Below are positions 17,371 through 25,762 of a stretch of DNA of 64,000 nucleotides, piece after piece. Under the pieces are notes generated by a model. It was not told the DNA's origin. It saw only the letters and a list, made by a program, of their open reading frames with translations, and did no database searches. The stretch comes from UBA3537 sp965658025 (GTDB taxonomy: Bacteria > Bacteroidota > Bacteroidia > Flavobacteriales > Flavobacteriaceae): NCBI GenBank assembly GCA_965658025.1, contig CBFHQL010000007.1, positions 1 to 64,000 on the forward strand, written 5' to 3'. Each line of letters opens with the position of its first letter. Position 1 is the stretch's first letter. The translations under genes and the position numbers were made by a program.

Positions 17371-18783
17371 TTAAATTCTTTTTTCCAAAAGTACAACATT
17401 TTCTACATGATGCGTCTGCGGAAACATATCGACGGCTTGTGTTTTAGTAATCTTATAATGCGCATCCATAAGCGCAAGGTCGCGTGCCTGTGTTGCGCTG
17501 TTGCAACTAACGTATACTATTTTTGCAGGCAATATATTCAAAATTTGTTGTACAACATCTTTGTGCATACCATCTCTCGGTGGATCGGTGATGATTACAT
17601 CAGGTTGGCCGTAGGTTTCAATAAAGGCGTCATTAAAAACTTTTTTCATATCACCCACAAAAAAGTCTGCATTGTTGATGTTGTTTTCTTGCGCATTTTC
17701 TTTGGCCGCTTCAATGGCCTCTGGAACAGCTTCGACACCCACAACTTTTTTGGCGTTTTTAGCTACAAATTGTGCTATAGTGCCTGTACCGGTATATAAG
17801 TCATAAACAAGTTCTTCACCTGTAAGCCCAGCAAAATCTCGAGTGATTTTATATAAATTATAGGCCTGTTCAGAATTTGTTTGGTAAAACGATTTGGCGT
17901 TAATTTTAAATTGAAGACCTTCCATTTCTTCCATAATGTACGGTCGTCCATGATAACAAATGACTTCTTGATCATAAATGGTGTCATTGCCTTTTGGATT
18001 GATGACGTATTGCAAAGAGGTAATCTGAGGAAATTTATGTTTAAGAAAATCAAGTACGGTATCAATTTGTTTTTTGGTCGCCGAATAAAACTGAACTACG
18101 ACCATAATTTCACCTGTACTGCTTGTTCGGATCATAAGGGTACGAAGTACACCCGATTGTTGTTTGGGGTCAAAGAATGGGATATTTTGCGCAATGGCAA
18201 ACGTTTTTAGTTCATTTCGAATGGCATTGGACGGATCGGCTTGAAGCCAACATTTATCGATGTCCAAAATTTTGTCCCACATACCCGGAATATGAAACCC
18301 AAGTGCGTTTCTGTTTTCGATGGTGGTATTGTCCTTGATTTCTTCAAGAGAAAGCCAACGGTTATTGCTAAACGAAAACTCCATTTTGTTTCTATAAAAA
18401 TAAGGATGGGCACAACCAAGAATAGGAGTGACCTCTGGCAATTCGACTTTGCCAATACGCTGCAGATTGTTGGTGACTTCTTTTTGCTTGAAATACAACT
18501 GCTGATCGTAGTTCATATGCTGCCACTTACAGCCCCCACAAGTCCCAAAATGCGCACAAGATGGGGTGACTCTATGCTCAGAATAGTTGTGGAATTTAGT
18601 GGCTTTTCCTTCGTAGTAGCCTTTACGTTTTTTGAAGGTTTGCACGTCTACGACATCACCGGGGACAGCATTGGATAGAAATACAATTTTTCCGTCGGGG
18701 GCTTTCGCCAAACTTTTCCCTTTTGCTCCAGCATCAAAAACGTCGAGCTTAAAAAATTCTTTTTTTGCTTTTTTTCTACGCAT
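17371..18783 (-). CDS. rlmD: RlmD, 23S rRNA (uracil-5-)-methyltransferase
   Basis: SAM-dependent methyltransferase of the TrmA/RlmD group that makes m5U in 23S rRNA. An N-terminal TRAM domain (about residues 5-65) is followed by the Fe-S cluster cysteines (CAHFGTCGGCKWQHM) and a Rossmann methyltransferase domain with YDLYTGTGTIAQFVA, TDPPRDGMH and the nucleophile loop VYVSCNSATQARDL. The 470-residue length is normal. The start at 18783 (MRRKKAKKEF) is chosen because the upstream codons overlap the promoter. It heads an operon with two envelope proteins. Confidence 0.94.
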   Translation of the reverse strand: MRRKKAKKEFFKLDVFDAGAKGKSLAKAPDGKIVFLSNAVPGDVVDVQTFKKRKGYYEGKATKFHNYSEHRVTPSCAHFGTCGGCKWQHMNYDQQLYFKQKEVTNNLQRIGKVELPEVTPILGCAHPYFYRNKMEFSFSNNRWLSLEEIKDNTTIENRNALGFHIPGMWDKILDIDKCWLQADPSNAIRNELKTFAIAQNIPFFDPKQQSGVLRTLMIRTSSTGEIMVVVQFYSATKKQIDTVLDFLKHKFPQITSLQYVINPKGNDTIYDQEVICYHGRPYIMEEMEGLQFKINAKSFYQTNSEQAYNLYKITRDFAGLTGEELVYDLYTGTGTIAQFVAKNAKKVVGVEAVPEAIEAAKENAQENNINNADFFVGDMKKVFNDAFIETYGQPDVIITDPPRDGMHKDVVQQILNILPAKIVYVSCNSATQARDLALMDAHYKITKTQAVDMFPQTHHVENVVLLEKRI

Positions 18784-18788
18784 GCTTG

Positions 18789-18796
18789 CAAAAATA
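18789..18796 (-). promoter_or_regulatory. Housekeeping promoter -7 box for rlmD
   Basis: TATTTTTG on the minus strand, separated from the rlmD ATG by only CAAGC. It lies directly after the terminator of the upstream channel gene, so rlmD has an independent, nearly leaderless promoter. Confidence 0.6.
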
Positions 18797-18800
18797 CTGT

Positions 18801-18832
18801 AAAAAAAAATGCTGTCCCTATGGAACAGCATG
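18801..18832 (-). terminator. Rho-independent terminator of the MscS-like gene
   Basis: Minus-strand hairpin ATGCTGTTCC, loop ATA, GGGACAGCAT, followed by nine T residues. It separates the channel gene from rlmD. Confidence 0.85.
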
Positions 18833-18852
18833 AAAAACTTTGGTTTTTATGT

Positions 18853-19545
18853 TTATTTCTTTTGTCTAAACACCCGATCAATCAATTCTTTTGCGGCGTC
18901 TTTTCCACCAAGGCCAATAGCAATAGCCAGACCCAATCCAATAGCAGCAAACAAATATTGTGTGAGCTTGGATACCAAATCATTTCCGATGTTGAGTTGC
19001 GATAAAATCATTGAAAAAACAATCAATAAAATACCAAACTTAGCAATAGATCCAATGACCGACGCTTGTTCGATATTCATGTTGTTCAATCGTCCATTGA
19101 TAAAATCGCGTACAAAATTGGCGAGGTACAACCCAAAGACAAAAAGAATAACAGAGATAAAAATATCGGGGATAAACCCAACAACTTTTTCAAATAATTC
19201 TTTGGCAACGGCAAGGCCAAGAATATCAAAAACAGTGAGCAGAACCACCAACAGCAGCACATAATAGATGATGTTGCCTATGATTTCCGAAAACTTGTGT
19301 TTGATGCCAATTTGCTCGAGCATTTGATCGAGTTCTACCTTGTCGGCAATCACATCAATTTTGATGAATTTTGCGAGTTTGATGATTAATTTACGCAGTA
19401 GTCGTGCAATAAATCGGCCAACAAACCAAAAGAGTAATGCGCCGAGTAGTTTGGGGATAAATTGCCCAATTTCGTTCATAAAATAGCTAAAACTATCCCA
19501 AACTTTAGCACCTAATTCTTTTGTAGAGTCTACAACTTTTTCCAT
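18853..19545 (-). CDS. Small MscS-like / conserved TM-helix channel protein
   Basis: A 230-residue membrane protein with about five hydrophobic helices. It has two repeats of the conserved TM-helix family (LLGALLFWFVGRFIARLL and FISVILFVFGLYLANFV) and a glycine-rich final helix (LFAAIGLGLAIAIGLGGKDA), similar to the pore-lining helix of mechanosensitive MscS-type channels. It lacks the large cytoplasmic beta/C-terminal vestibule of full MscS. It is likely an inner-membrane osmotic-stress channel or relative. The ECF-like promoter at 19584-19609 reads directly into it. Confidence 0.82.
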   Translation of the reverse strand: MEKVVDSTKELGAKVWDSFSYFMNEIGQFIPKLLGALLFWFVGRFIARLLRKLIIKLAKFIKIDVIADKVELDQMLEQIGIKHKFSEIIGNIIYYVLLLVVLLTVFDILGLAVAKELFEKVVGFIPDIFISVILFVFGLYLANFVRDFINGRLNNMNIEQASVIGSIAKFGILLIVFSMILSQLNIGNDLVSKLTQYLFAAIGLGLAIAIGLGGKDAAKELIDRVFRQKK

Positions 19546-19583
19546 AGTATTTATTGTTTTAATATGTTACTTCATTAGTATTA

Positions 19584-19609
19584 GACACAGATTTCTGGAA
19601 AAAGTCACA
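19584..19609 (-). promoter_or_regulatory. Putative ECF-sigma promoter for the MscS-like gene
   Basis: Minus strand TGTGACTTTTT (from 19609), 9 bases, TGTGTC (ending 19584), A-tract upstream. Same layout as the sites at 1426 and 14045. The predicted leader is about 30 nt. Confidence 0.6.
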
Positions 19610-19754
19610 TTTTTTGCATATAATTTTTCAAAATCACCTAATAACACCTTGTTTTCTTTTAAAAACAAAAAAATCTTACTAATTTGCAATCACCTGGATG
19701 ATTTCTCTCCATTAAGAAGGAATGTTTATTTTCCGAATCTTAATTTTTTTGATT

Positions 19755-21035
19755 ATGTCTGTTTTAAATGCAATTTCTTCAAAAGAAGCCATCGAATTAG
19801 AGCACAAATATGGTGCCCACAATTACCATCCACTTCCAGTAGTACTCCAACGCGGAGAAGGGGTGTTTGTGTGGGATGTAGAAGGCAAAAAATACTATGA
19901 CTTTCTTTCGGCTTATTCATCTGTAAATCAAGGGCATTGCCATCCAAAAATTGTAAATGCCATGATGGAACAAGCTCAAAAACTTACCTTAACCTCCAGA
20001 GCTTTTCATAACGATCAGTTGGGGGCTTATGAGCAATTTATCACTTCCTATTTTGGATACGATAAAGTATTGCCCATGAATACTGGTGCTGAAGCCGTAG
20101 AAACAGCACTTAAAATTACACGCCGTTGGGGCTATGAAGTGAAAGGTATTCCTGAAAACAAAGGAAAAATAGTGGTCTGTGAAAATAATTTTCATGGGCG
20201 TACAACTACCATTATTTCCTTTTCAAATGACCCTGTAGCACGTAAGCATTTTGGTCCTTTTACCGAAGGTTTTATCAAAATCCCTTACGATGATGCCGAT
20301 GCATTAGAAGAGGTTCTAAGAACGCATGACGACATTGCTGGTTTTCTTGTTGAACCCATGCAAGGCGAAGCAGGAGTTTATGTACCTGCAGATGACTATT
20401 TAATCAAAGCTAAAGCATTGTGTACCCAATACAATGTCTTGTTTGTTGCGGATGAAGTTCAAACAGGCATTGCACGTACAGGACGTCTTTTGGCTTCTTG
20501 TGGCAATTGCAGTTGTCCTCAAAAGGACTGTTCTGAACGTCCAGATGTCAAACCAGATGTTTTGATTTTGGGTAAAGCGCTAAGTGGCGGTGTATATCCT
20601 GTTTCGGCGGTTTTGGCCAACGATTCAATCATGGAGGTCATTACCCCAGGATCGCATGGAAGTACTTTTGGTGGAAACCCTATTGCCGCTGCAGTCGCTG
20701 TTGCAGCGCTTGAAGTTATAAAGGACGAAGCATTGACGGATAACGCTGATCGTCTTGGAACACTTTTTAGAGCGCAATTGAATCAATATATCGCAACAAG
20801 TTCTATCGTAAAACTCGTTCGTGGTAAAGGCCTTTTGAATGCCATCGTCATCAACGACTCAGAAGACAGCGATACGGCATGGAACATCTGTCTAAAACTT
20901 AGAGATAATGGTTTATTGGCCAAACCAACACATGGCAATATTATTCGTTTTGCACCACCGCTGGTGATGACCGAAGATCAGCTTTTAGAATGTGTCGGTA
21001 TCATTATACAGACATTAAAGTCTTTTGAAGTTTAA
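19755..21035 (+). CDS. rocD: RocD, ornithine aminotransferase
   Basis: PLP enzyme interconverting ornithine and glutamate-5-semialdehyde, linking arginine and proline metabolism. A class III aminotransferase fold with GAEAVETALKITRRWGY, GRTTTIISFSNDP, the DEVQTGIARTG strand and the PLP lysine region ILGKALSGGVYPVSA are visible. The length of 426 residues is typical. The start at 19755 (MSVLNAISSKEAIELE) fits the family; the upstream ATG at 19722 adds a hydrophobic stretch. A cysteine-rich insert (CGNCSCPQKDC) near residue 257 is seen in some bacteroidetal homologues and may bind metal. Confidence 0.94.
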   Translation: MSVLNAISSKEAIELEHKYGAHNYHPLPVVLQRGEGVFVWDVEGKKYYDFLSAYSSVNQGHCHPKIVNAMMEQAQKLTLTSRAFHNDQLGAYEQFITSYFGYDKVLPMNTGAEAVETALKITRRWGYEVKGIPENKGKIVVCENNFHGRTTTIISFSNDPVARKHFGPFTEGFIKIPYDDADALEEVLRTHDDIAGFLVEPMQGEAGVYVPADDYLIKAKALCTQYNVLFVADEVQTGIARTGRLLASCGNCSCPQKDCSERPDVKPDVLILGKALSGGVYPVSAVLANDSIMEVITPGSHGSTFGGNPIAAAVAVAALEVIKDEALTDNADRLGTLFRAQLNQYIATSSIVKLVRGKGLLNAIVINDSEDSDTAWNICLKLRDNGLLAKPTHGNIIRFAPPLVMTEDQLLECVGIIIQTLKSFEV

Positions 21036-21103
21036 ATTTACGTTGTAAATTTTAAAAACAGTTATACAAATACTCAAATTTTTATTTCCTAAAACCTAAT
21101 CCT

Positions 21104-23269
21104 ATGCAGCACAAACTCTTTTATTTATCCTTATTTATTTTCGCTATGGCGTGCACAAAAAATGCTAAAACAGAGCGCAATATCTCTGTTCAATATCCAG
21201 AAACAAAACAAGTGGATACTGTAGATTATTATTTTGATACTGCTGTACAAGACCCGTACCGATGGTTGGAGGACGACCGAAGCGAAGAAACCGAAGCGTG
21301 GGTACGCACCCAAAATGAAGTTACGTTTGATTATCTTACCAATGTACCTTATCGAGAGGAACTTAAAAAACGTCTTGAAAAGCTTTGGAATTACGAAAAA
21401 GTAGGATCCCCGTTCAAAGAAGGGGATTACACCTATTTTTATAAAAACAATGGCCTCCAAAACCAATATGTTTTGTATCGATACAAAACTGGAGAAGACC
21501 CTTCAACAGCTAAAGTGTTTTTGGACCCCAATACATTCAAAGAAGATGGTACCATCTCGCTCGGAAGTGTAGCATTTTCGAAAAGCGGAAACCTAATGGC
21601 GTACAGTATTTCAGAGGGCGGAAGCGATTGGCGTAAGATTTTAACCCTGGACGCTGTGTCTAAAAAAATAATTGGCGATACGCTCGTAGATATCAAATTT
21701 AGCGGTATGTCTTGGTATAAAGACGAAGGGTTTTATTATTCGAGTTACGACAAACCCAAAGGCAGTGCACTTTCGGCCAAAACGGATCAGCATAAAGTGT
21801 ATTACCATAAACTTGGCACCTCTCAAAAAGAAGATGTTTTAGTGTTTGGTGGAACTAAAGACGAAAAGCACCGATACATTGGTGCTCGTGTAACTGAGGA
21901 TAATCGATATTTACTGATAAGTGCCAGTGTCTCAACTTCAGGAAATAAATTGTTTATTAAAGATTTGACAAAGCCCAACAGCAAATTCAACACCATACTA
22001 GACCACACCAATAGTGACACCTATCTAATTGATAATGTAGGGTCAAAATTATATTTAGTGACCAACCTTGATGCGCCTAATCAAAAAATAGTAACTGTAG
22101 ATGCCAATAACCCAAGTTCAGAATATTGGATTGATTTTATTGCTGAAACAGAGCATGTGTTGAGTCCATCAACAGGAGGTGGTTACTTCTTTGCAGAATA
22201 TATGGTGGATGCCATTTCTCAAGTGAAGCAATATGATTATGAAGGTAATTTTGTTCGTGATGTTGAACTTCCTGGATTAGGAAATGCTGGAGGATTTGGC
22301 GGTAAGAAAGAAGATAAAACGGATTATTATTCGTTTACCAATTACAAAACCCCATCGAGCATCTACACATTTGATGTAGAAACAGGTCGTTCAAAGCTGT
22401 ATTGGCAACCCGAAATTGATTTTGATGCTAACGAGTATGAAAGCAAACAAGTTTTTTACACCTCAAAAGATGGGACAAAAGTTCCGATGATGATTACGCA
22501 TAAAAAGGGATTAAAGCGCAACGGAAAAAACCCTACAATCTTGTATGGTTATGGAGGCTTTAACATCAGTTTAAATCCAAGTTTTAGCATCACCAACGCC
22601 GTTTGGTTGGAACAAGGAGGAATTTATGCTGTTCCAAACCTTCGTGGAGGAGGAGAATATGGAAAAGAATGGCACGACGCAGGAACACAAATGAAAAAGC
22701 AAAATGTCTTTGATGACTTTATTGCCGCCGCCGAGTATTTAATTTCTGAACATTATACGTCAAGTGATTTTCTGGCCATTCGTGGTGGATCAAATGGTGG
22801 ACTTCTTGTGGGAGCAACCATGACCCAACGCCCGGATTTGATGAAAGTTGCACTACCAGCTGTAGGTGTTTTGGACATGTTGCGTTATCATACCTTTACT
22901 GCTGGTGCAGGATGGGCTTATGATTATGGAACCGCACAAGACAGTAAGGAAATGTTTGAGTACCTCAAGGGGTATTCCCCAGTACACAACGTAAAAGTAG
23001 GCGTGAATTACCCCGCAACTTTAGTCACTACTGGCGATCACGACGATCGTGTGGTACCAGCACACAGTTTTAAGTTTGCGGCAGAGTTGCAAAGCAAACA
23101 ATCTGGAACTAACCCTACATTGATTAGAATTGAAACCGATGCTGGCCATGGTGCGGGAACACCAGTTAGCAAAACCATAGAACAATATGCCGATATTTTT
23201 GGGTTTACCCTGTTCAATATGGGATACGATGAGTTGCCCCTACAGGAAGATTCACCTTTAAAATATTAA
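21104..23269 (+). CDS. Prolyl oligopeptidase family lipoprotein (S9A)
   Basis: Serine peptidase cleaving after proline in short peptides. A lipoprotein-type signal (LFIFAMAC) precedes a seven-bladed propeller and a C-terminal alpha/beta hydrolase domain. The catalytic triad regions are RGGSNGGLLVGA (Ser), TTGDHDDRVVP (Asp) and DAGHGAG (His). PYRWLEDDRSEETEAWV near residue 50 is the usual N-terminal family motif. The length of 721 residues is normal. The predicted location is the periplasm or outer membrane; a role in peptide nutrition is inferred. Confidence 0.94.
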   Translation: MQHKLFYLSLFIFAMACTKNAKTERNISVQYPETKQVDTVDYYFDTAVQDPYRWLEDDRSEETEAWVRTQNEVTFDYLTNVPYREELKKRLEKLWNYEKVGSPFKEGDYTYFYKNNGLQNQYVLYRYKTGEDPSTAKVFLDPNTFKEDGTISLGSVAFSKSGNLMAYSISEGGSDWRKILTLDAVSKKIIGDTLVDIKFSGMSWYKDEGFYYSSYDKPKGSALSAKTDQHKVYYHKLGTSQKEDVLVFGGTKDEKHRYIGARVTEDNRYLLISASVSTSGNKLFIKDLTKPNSKFNTILDHTNSDTYLIDNVGSKLYLVTNLDAPNQKIVTVDANNPSSEYWIDFIAETEHVLSPSTGGGYFFAEYMVDAISQVKQYDYEGNFVRDVELPGLGNAGGFGGKKEDKTDYYSFTNYKTPSSIYTFDVETGRSKLYWQPEIDFDANEYESKQVFYTSKDGTKVPMMITHKKGLKRNGKNPTILYGYGGFNISLNPSFSITNAVWLEQGGIYAVPNLRGGGEYGKEWHDAGTQMKKQNVFDDFIAAAEYLISEHYTSSDFLAIRGGSNGGLLVGATMTQRPDLMKVALPAVGVLDMLRYHTFTAGAGWAYDYGTAQDSKEMFEYLKGYSPVHNVKVGVNYPATLVTTGDHDDRVVPAHSFKFAAELQSKQSGTNPTLIRIETDAGHGAGTPVSKTIEQYADIFGFTLFNMGYDELPLQEDSPLKY

Positions 23270-23283
23270 ATGATGATCGTTTA

Positions 23284-23314
23284 AACCAAAAACGCTTCTC
23301 TAGGCGTTTTGGTT
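23284..23314. terminator. Bidirectional terminator between convergent genes
   Basis: AACCAAAAACGC and GCGTTTTGGTT pair around an 8-base loop. The right arm lies inside the last codons and stop of the CCC-motif gene, and A/T-rich flanks serve both directions. Confidence 0.6.
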
Positions 23315-23623
23315 GATTTCTTCCATCATTTTTTGCCACTGTTCTTGAGCCTCACTCAAACCACCCGTAGCAATGGAGTATATCGTATATAGAAGGTAAA
23401 GCATATTGATGATTAAAACCACCAAAGCCACTGTTTTGGCGGTTTCCATAGCATTGATGTTCCCTTCGTAATCGTCAGGATTCAGTTGAGCGTCTTTAAG
23501 TTTTTTATTGGCCATCAAGTATGCAGGACCAGAAAGTAAAAATCCAAGCCCTCCAAAACAACAGCATAGTAAACCTATAATACTGAGTATGTATACAAGC
23601 GTAGTGTTTAACGATTTTTTCAT
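23300..23623 (-). CDS. CCC-motif membrane protein
   Basis: A 107-residue protein with two hydrophobic segments. The first contains three adjacent cysteines (IIGLLCCCFGGLGFLLSGPA) and resembles flavobacterial 'CCC motif' membrane proteins, distantly like DUF4190/TM2-type small membrane proteins. The second helix is VVLIINMLYLLYTIYSIA. Its ATG overlaps the stop of the DUF2752 gene by four bases, so the two are coupled. Function unknown. Confidence 0.75.
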   Translation of the reverse strand: MKKSLNTTLVYILSIIGLLCCCFGGLGFLLSGPAYLMANKKLKDAQLNPDDYEGNINAMETAKTVALVVLIINMLYLLYTIYSIATGGLSEAQEQWQKMMEEINQNA

Positions 23624-23904
23624 AAAATGAATTGTTTAATTAGATAGTTCGTAATAATGACACCAATAGAAATTATAGATAGTATATTGATGCTCTTTTG
23701 ATAAAATTTAAATTTATAGAATCGGGAAACAATGAGTAAACCGACTAAAATAAGAAGTGGGTAGATGGCAGGATACATCCAAAATGCTTCTAAAAATTGA
23801 CCCTTGAACACCAATAAAAGTGAACGTTGAAGTCCACAGCCCATACACTCAAAACCGAAAAGTGTTTTACTTAAACAAGGGAGCATATAGTGTTCTAAGG
23901 CCAT
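23620..23904 (-). CDS. DUF2752 family membrane protein
   Basis: A 94-residue protein with two or three hydrophobic segments. The DUF2752 signature is clear: CLSKTLFGFECMGCGLQRSL near residues 10-29, containing the CxGCGxxR motif, followed by a MYPAIYPLLILV helix. The start could also be the internal Met at 23886. It is coupled to the CCC-motif gene. No function is established for the family. Confidence 0.8.
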   Translation of the reverse strand: MALEHYMLPCLSKTLFGFECMGCGLQRSLLLVFKGQFLEAFWMYPAIYPLLILVGLLIVSRFYKFKFYQKSINILSIISIGVIITNYLIKQFIL

Positions 23905-24020
23905 AGAAATATTTAGGATATCTAAAGTAATAAATATTTATTGATTTTGAAAAAACACGCTGTCTTATCTCATAAATTAGCGCAAAGGTCTTATTTTTAC
24001 ACGAACAAGATTTCATTCAA

Positions 24021-24227
24021 ATGACACGCAACACATTAAAATACGGCTCTTTTTTAGCTGGTATTTTTATTTTGATATACACCGAACTGTATTCTGTCTC
24101 TAACGTTCTTTTATCTATAGGTGGTCTTTTTTTACTGGTTGTTGGTCTGTATATGATTTCCAAAGGAATTGGTGATAAACCAGAAATTGATCCCTATGCT
24201 GTACAATCTTATGACGAGGAAGAATGA
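24021..24227 (+). CDS. Small membrane protein of unknown function
   Basis: A 68-residue protein with two hydrophobic segments (about residues 8-24 and 28-46) and an acidic C-terminal tail (PEIDPYAVQSYDEEE). No family is recognised. Its TGA overlaps the ATG of the Smr-domain gene (ATGA), which supports it as a real gene. A promoter-like TATTTTTA lies about 30 bases upstream. Confidence 0.65.
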   Translation: MTRNTLKYGSFLAGIFILIYTELYSVSNVLLSIGGLFLLVVGLYMISKGIGDKPEIDPYAVQSYDEEE

Positions 24228-24781
24228 AGTTTAGCATCAATGATAACATATCGGTTTTGGATGATGACATTTCAGGGCGTGTTGTTGGTATTTTGGGCTC
24301 GGACATTACCATTGAAACGTCTTCTGGTTTCGAAATGACTTTTGATGCTTCAGAACTGGTGAAGATGGATCACAATCTTTTGCATTCGTCCTCGTTCAAA
24401 GGGCAGTCTTTACACCAAATTCTCTCTGAAAAAGAATCAAAAAAGCGAAAATCAGCTCCAAAAATTAAAACCAAATCAAGACAACAACCCCCAATGGAAG
24501 TGGATTTACATATTCATCAGTTGGTGAACTCTACAAAAGGGATGCAAAATCATGATATGCTAACGCTACAATTGGACACTGCCAAAAAACGATTGGATTT
24601 TGCGATTTCAAAACGGATTCAACGTGTGGTGTTTATTCACGGCGTAGGTGAGGGGGTGCTTAAACTTGAATTAGAATATCTTTTAAAGCGCTATGATCAC
24701 CTCAAATTTTACCCTGCAAACTATCAAAAGTATGGGCACGGTGCGACAGAAGTTTATATTTATCAGCGAAAAACACCTTAA
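24224..24781 (+). CDS. Smr-domain protein (MutS2-type nuclease domain)
   Basis: A 185-residue protein. An N-terminal beta-rich domain (INDNISVLDDDISGRVVGI) resembles DUF2027, a basic linker covers about residues 75-92, and a C-terminal Smr domain has the initial EVDLHIHQL (DxH motif) and the HGVGEGVLKLEL core. Smr domains in MutS2 and Cue2 act as endonucleases on branched DNA or on mRNA at collided ribosomes. The role in Bacteroidota is not settled. The stop codon overlaps the convergent lipoprotein gene within TTAA. Confidence 0.85.
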   Translation: MKFSINDNISVLDDDISGRVVGILGSDITIETSSGFEMTFDASELVKMDHNLLHSSSFKGQSLHQILSEKESKKRKSAPKIKTKSRQQPPMEVDLHIHQLVNSTKGMQNHDMLTLQLDTAKKRLDFAISKRIQRVVFIHGVGEGVLKLELEYLLKRYDHLKFYPANYQKYGHGATEVYIYQRKTP

Positions 24782-25659
24782 TAGGAAATAATCGTTTCGT
24801 AGGTACCCATCTCTAATGTATCTGCCGAAAGGATAGAAATATCAATGTTATTCAATGTGACGGTAATCGTTACAATACGTTTAAATTGATTGGCATTGGT
24901 TGTTTGAACGGCGTAAGAATTTGAAAAATTTTCATCCAAAAAACGTGCAGAAGAAGATCCTGTAGCAATATCATCAAATAGATTGCCATTGCCATTTTCG
25001 TCTTCATTAATGGTAGGTGTACCATCTCCATCATCATCTTGATCTAAATAATCTGGAATGGAATCACCATCAGTATCTTGTGCATCAGCCAAATCGCCAT
25101 CATTATTGGGGTCTGGTTTTTCGTTGATGGTGGGTACATTATCCCCATCATCATCATTGTCTTTATAATTAGGAATACCGTCACCATCCGTATCGCCATC
25201 AAATTCAAGAGCCGTAGGTATACCGTCGTCGTCGTCGTCTTCAAAAATGGATACAAATTCGGCTGTTCCACTGGTAGACGCATAGTTTTGGGTAACCGCA
25301 ATCCCTGGAGGAGGAATTACCGCACAAATTAATGCATTGGGGTCGCCGTTGTAGGATCTGTAATGAAATTGAACACTACTGCCATCGATGGTAAGTGTTT
25401 GTGTTACCCCAGATTCAACAGGATTAAACATCGCTTCTGTTGCGGTTGTTCTAGGAATTAAAAGTGTGAGGGATTGAAAAGGATCATTGCGTGTGTCATA
25501 AAACAAAAAACTTGAGGTTAGACTTGATCCTTGATCTTCTGTTTGAATTTGGCATAGTGATAAATCTTTATCAAAATCCAATTGTACTTGCAGTACATCA
25601 CCATCATTGCAAGATGTTATAAGGAATAAAACGGAAAAAAAGGATAACCAATTACGCAT
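24778..25659 (-). CDS. Lipoprotein with thrombospondin type 3-like calcium repeats
   Basis: A 293-residue protein. The signal peptide ends in a lipobox (LFLITSC, Cys17). An N-terminal domain of about 130 residues has no recognised family. From about residue 140 to 225 there are acidic repeats of the thrombospondin type 3 kind (DGDTDGDGIPNYKDNDDDGD and relatives), which bind calcium and form extended rods. A short strand-rich C-terminal domain follows. It is likely a surface or periplasmic protein. Confidence 0.85.
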   Translation of the reverse strand: MRNWLSFFSVLFLITSCNDGDVLQVQLDFDKDLSLCQIQTEDQGSSLTSSFLFYDTRNDPFQSLTLLIPRTTATEAMFNPVESGVTQTLTIDGSSVQFHYRSYNGDPNALICAVIPPPGIAVTQNYASTSGTAEFVSIFEDDDDDGIPTALEFDGDTDGDGIPNYKDNDDDGDNVPTINEKPDPNNDGDLADAQDTDGDSIPDYLDQDDDGDGTPTINEDENGNGNLFDDIATGSSSARFLDENFSNSYAVQTTNANQFKRIVTITVTLNNIDISILSADTLEMGTYETIISY

Positions 25660-25676
25660 GAACTAACTATTTACGA

Positions 25677-25684
25677 CAAAAATA
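25677..25684 (-). promoter_or_regulatory. Housekeeping promoter -7 box for the calcium-repeat lipoprotein
   Basis: TATTTTTG on the minus strand, 17 bases before the start at 25659. Confidence 0.5.
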
Positions 25685-25733
25685 ACAGAATTAAGAAATA
25701 AATGTAATGTTATCTTCAATTATTTAATTTAAT

Positions 25734-25741
25734 TATATTTG
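25734..25741 (+). promoter_or_regulatory. Housekeeping promoter -7 box for cysteine desulfurase
   Basis: TATATTTG, 21 bases before the ATG at 25763, in the divergent intergenic region. Confidence 0.55.
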
Positions 25742-25762
25742 ATGTGCTAAATTTTAAGAACT

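Noticed and set aside
21032..21053. AAATTTAC/GTAAATTT hairpin after rocD
   Set aside because: The stem is made almost only of A-T pairs and has no following T-run, so it is too weak to call a terminator.
25040..25240. DNA tandem repeats on both strands inside the calcium-repeat lipoprotein gene
   Set aside because: They reflect the Asp/Gly-rich protein repeats of the minus-strand gene, not an independent repeat element or CRISPR array.
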